NCBI GenBank assembly: GCA_903879765.1
Contig: CAIRMS010000287.1
Span: 1-5,411, forward strand
From: an uncultured Flavobacteriales bacterium
Lineage (GTDB): Bacteria; Bacteroidota; Bacteroidia; Flavobacteriales_D; Crocinitomicaceae
Reading direction: 5' to 3'
DNA: 5,411 nucleotides
Below, one piece after another: positions 3,630 to 5,411 of this stretch (the stretch's first letter is position 1; each line of letters begins with the position of its first letter). The notes beneath the pieces were generated by a model, which was not told the origin of the DNA, searched no databases, and worked only from the letters and a program-made list of their open reading frames with translations. A program made the position numbers and the translations under genes.

Positions 3630-5411
3630 ATGGAATCAATGATGATTTATGTGCCAATCGTAATGGCCGTTATCGGATTGCTATTTATGGCAATGAAAAG
3701 AGCTTGGGTTTTAAAACAAGATGCTGGAGATGGAAAAATGAAAGAAATTTCAGATTACATCTACGAAGGAGCACTTGCTTTCCTTAAAGCAGAATATAGA
3801 CTTTTAGCCGTTTTCGTGCTAATTGCTAGTGTAGTTTTAGCAGGAATCACATTTGTGCCAGGCGTTAAAACACATTTATTAATCATCATAGCTTTCATCT
3901 TTGGAGCAATCTTTTCTGCCTTAGCAGGAAACATGGGGATGAAAATCGCTACTAAAACAAACGTTCGTACAACACAAGCTGCTCGTACAAGTTTACCACA
4001 AGCATTGAAAGTTTCTTTCGGTGGAGGTACTGTAATGGGTCTTGGTGTTGCTGGATTAGCTGTTTTGGGTTTAACTGCATTCTTTATTTTCTTTTTTCAT
4101 TACTTCATGGATGGTGTTTGGGCACCTAAAATGATTGGAAAAGAAATGACTTCTCCAAATGAGCTAATGACAATCGTTCTTGAAACATTGGCTGGATTCT
4201 CTTTAGGAGCTGAATCAATCGCATTGTTTGCGCGTGTTGGTGGTGGTATTTATACAAAAGCTGCTGACGTTGGTGCTGACCTTGTAGGTAAAGTTGAAGC
4301 TGGAATTCCTGAGGATGATCCTCGCAACCCTGCAACAATTGCAGATAACGTAGGTGACAACGTAGGTGACGTTGCCGGAATGGGTGCCGATTTATTTGGT
4401 TCGTATGTCGCAACGGTATTAGCTGCTATGGTACTTGGAAACTATGTGATCAAAGACATGGGTGGAAGCATTAAAGATGCATTCGGTGGAATCGGACCAA
4501 TCTTATTGCCAATGGCAATCGCAGGATTTGGAATCCTTTTCTCGATCATCGGAACAATGTTAGTACGTATTTCTAGCAACGATGCAAAAGAAAAACAAGT
4601 TCAAGGAGCGTTAAACAAAGGAAACTGGGTTTCTATTGTTTTGACAGCTATTGCATGTTTTGGATTAGTAACTTGGATGTTACCTGAAACGATGAAGATG
4701 AATTTCTTTGGTGAAGGAATCAAAGAAATTTCTTCTATGCGTGTATTCTACGCTTCTTTAATCGGATTATTTGTTGGTGGAGCAATTTCATCAGTAACGG
4801 AATATTACACAGGATTAGGTACAAAACCAGTTTTGAAAATCGTTCAAAAATCTTCAACAGGTGCCGGAACAAATGTAATCGCTGGTTTAGCTACTGGAAT
4901 GATTTCAACTTTCCCTACTGTATTATTGTTTGCTGCAGCTATTTGGTCTACTTATGCTTTAGCTGGTTTCTACGGTGTTGCATTGGCTGCTTCAGCAATG
5001 ATGGCTACAACAGCTATGCAATTAGCGATTGATGCATTTGGACCAATCTCTGACAACGCTGGTGGAATCGCTGAAATGAGCGAATTACCAAAAGAAGTAC
5101 GTCAACGTACAGATATTTTGGATTCAGTTGGTAATACTACAGCTGCAACTGGAAAAGGATTTGCAATCGCATCTGCGGCATTGACTTCATTGGCTTTATT
5201 TGCCGCTTACGTAACATTCACAGGAATTGATGGAATCAACATCTTTAAAGCTCCTGTATTAGCGATGTTATTCGTTGGTGGTATGATTCCAGTAGTTTTC
5301 TCTGCATTAGCAATGAATTCAGTTGGAAAAGCAGCAATGGACATGGTGTACGAAGTACGTCGTCAGTTCAAAGAAATTCCAGGAATCATGGAAGGAACAG
5401 GAAAACCTGAA
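3630..5411 (+). CDS. hppA: Membrane ion-pumping pyrophosphatase, 5' 594 codons (K+-dependent type)
   Basis: HppA hydrolyses pyrophosphate at the inner membrane and uses the energy to pump H+ (or Na+) outward. The gene is open to the window edge; the family is usually about 700 residues or more, so the C-terminal part is outside. Signatures: many membrane helices (for example about 4-22, 57-78, 81-105, 130-160), ARVGGGIYTKAADVGADLVGK (within 201-221; Asp213, Asp217, Lys221), PEDDPRNP (227-234), DNVGDNVGD (239-247), DAFGPISDNAGG (468-479) and GNTTAATGKG (501-510). Ala505 and Gly508 in the last motif mark the K+-dependent group; K+-independent enzymes have Lys and Thr there. The helix-6 positions that hold the gate Glu in other subtypes are Gly257 and Ala261 here, whereas Glu195 is present in helix 5 (GAESIALF). 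That fits the Flavobacterium johnsoniae-type H+ pump, so H+ transport is favoured. The first of three near ATGs is used; it gives a complete first helix. Confidence 0.96.
   Translation, partial: MESMMIYVPIVMAVIGLLFMAMKRAWVLKQDAGDGKMKEISDYIYEGALAFLKAEYRLLAVFVLIASVVLAGITFVPGVKTHLLIIIAFIFGAIFSALAGNMGMKIATKTNVRTTQAARTSLPQALKVSFGGGTVMGLGVAGLAVLGLTAFFIFFFHYFMDGVWAPKMIGKEMTSPNELMTIVLETLAGFSLGAESIALFARVGGGIYTKAADVGADLVGKVEAGIPEDDPRNPATIADNVGDNVGDVAGMGADLFGSYVATVLAAMVLGNYVIKDMGGSIKDAFGGIGPILLPMAIAGFGILFSIIGTMLVRISSNDAKEKQVQGALNKGNWVSIVLTAIACFGLVTWMLPETMKMNFFGEGIKEISSMRVFYASLIGLFVGGAISSVTEYYTGLGTKPVLKIVQKSSTGAGTNVIAGLATGMISTFPTVLLFAAAIWSTYALAGFYGVALAASAMMATTAMQLAIDAFGPISDNAGGIAEMSELPKEVRQRTDILDSVGNTTAATGKGFAIASAALTSLALFAAYVTFTGIDGINIFKAPVLAMLFVGGMIPVVFSALAMNSVGKAAMDMVYEVRRQFKEIPGIMEGTGKPE

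Noticed and set aside
4126..4413. Minus-strand open frame of 95 codons, rich in Gln, His and Leu
   Set aside because: It is opposite the conserved catalytic motifs of hppA; its composition is the complement of that gene's regular codon use.

Overview
The window looks like chromosomal DNA of a Bacteroidota member, most likely Flavobacteriales (Crocinitomicaceae/Fluviicola-like is a guess). The grounds are AT-rich intergenic DNA, no convincing Shine-Dalgarno sequence before any gene, repeated TAnnTTTG (Bacteroidota sigma-A type -7) elements before the start codons, a Bacteroidota-style RecA, and lipoproteins with Cys/Asp-rich and Ig-like surface modules. Nothing points to a mobile element, a CRISPR array, an RNA gene or a phage. 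No stretch without a gene exceeds about 100 bases.

Layout. Positions 1-216 (minus strand) hold the 5' end of an unrecognised lipoprotein gene, cut by the window edge. A 51-base divergent intergenic region separates it from a plus-strand gene for a small DUF423-family membrane protein (268-648). Then come a PrxQ/BCP peroxiredoxin (749-1225), recA (1301-2335), a secreted lipoprotein with an Ig-like domain (2433-3140), a short thioredoxin (3237-3533) and the first 594 codons of a membrane-bound ion-pumping pyrophosphatase (3630 to the window end, hppA). Two clear intrinsic terminators, after recA and after the Ig-like lipoprotein, and a promoter-like element before nearly every gene suggest mostly single-gene transcription units rather than one operon.

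How the genes fit together. This is mostly housekeeping content: DNA repair (RecA), peroxide defence (peroxiredoxin), disulfide reduction (thioredoxin, a plausible reductant for the peroxiredoxin) and membrane energisation from pyrophosphate (HppA). I see no new multi-gene system. The points most worth a second look are the glutamate placement in HppA, which fits the subtype where the gate Glu has moved from helix 6 to helix 5; two inverted repeats that overlap or abut the promoters of the Ig-like lipoprotein and recA; and three genes with exactly four bases between the -7 element and ATG, which predicts leaderless mRNAs.
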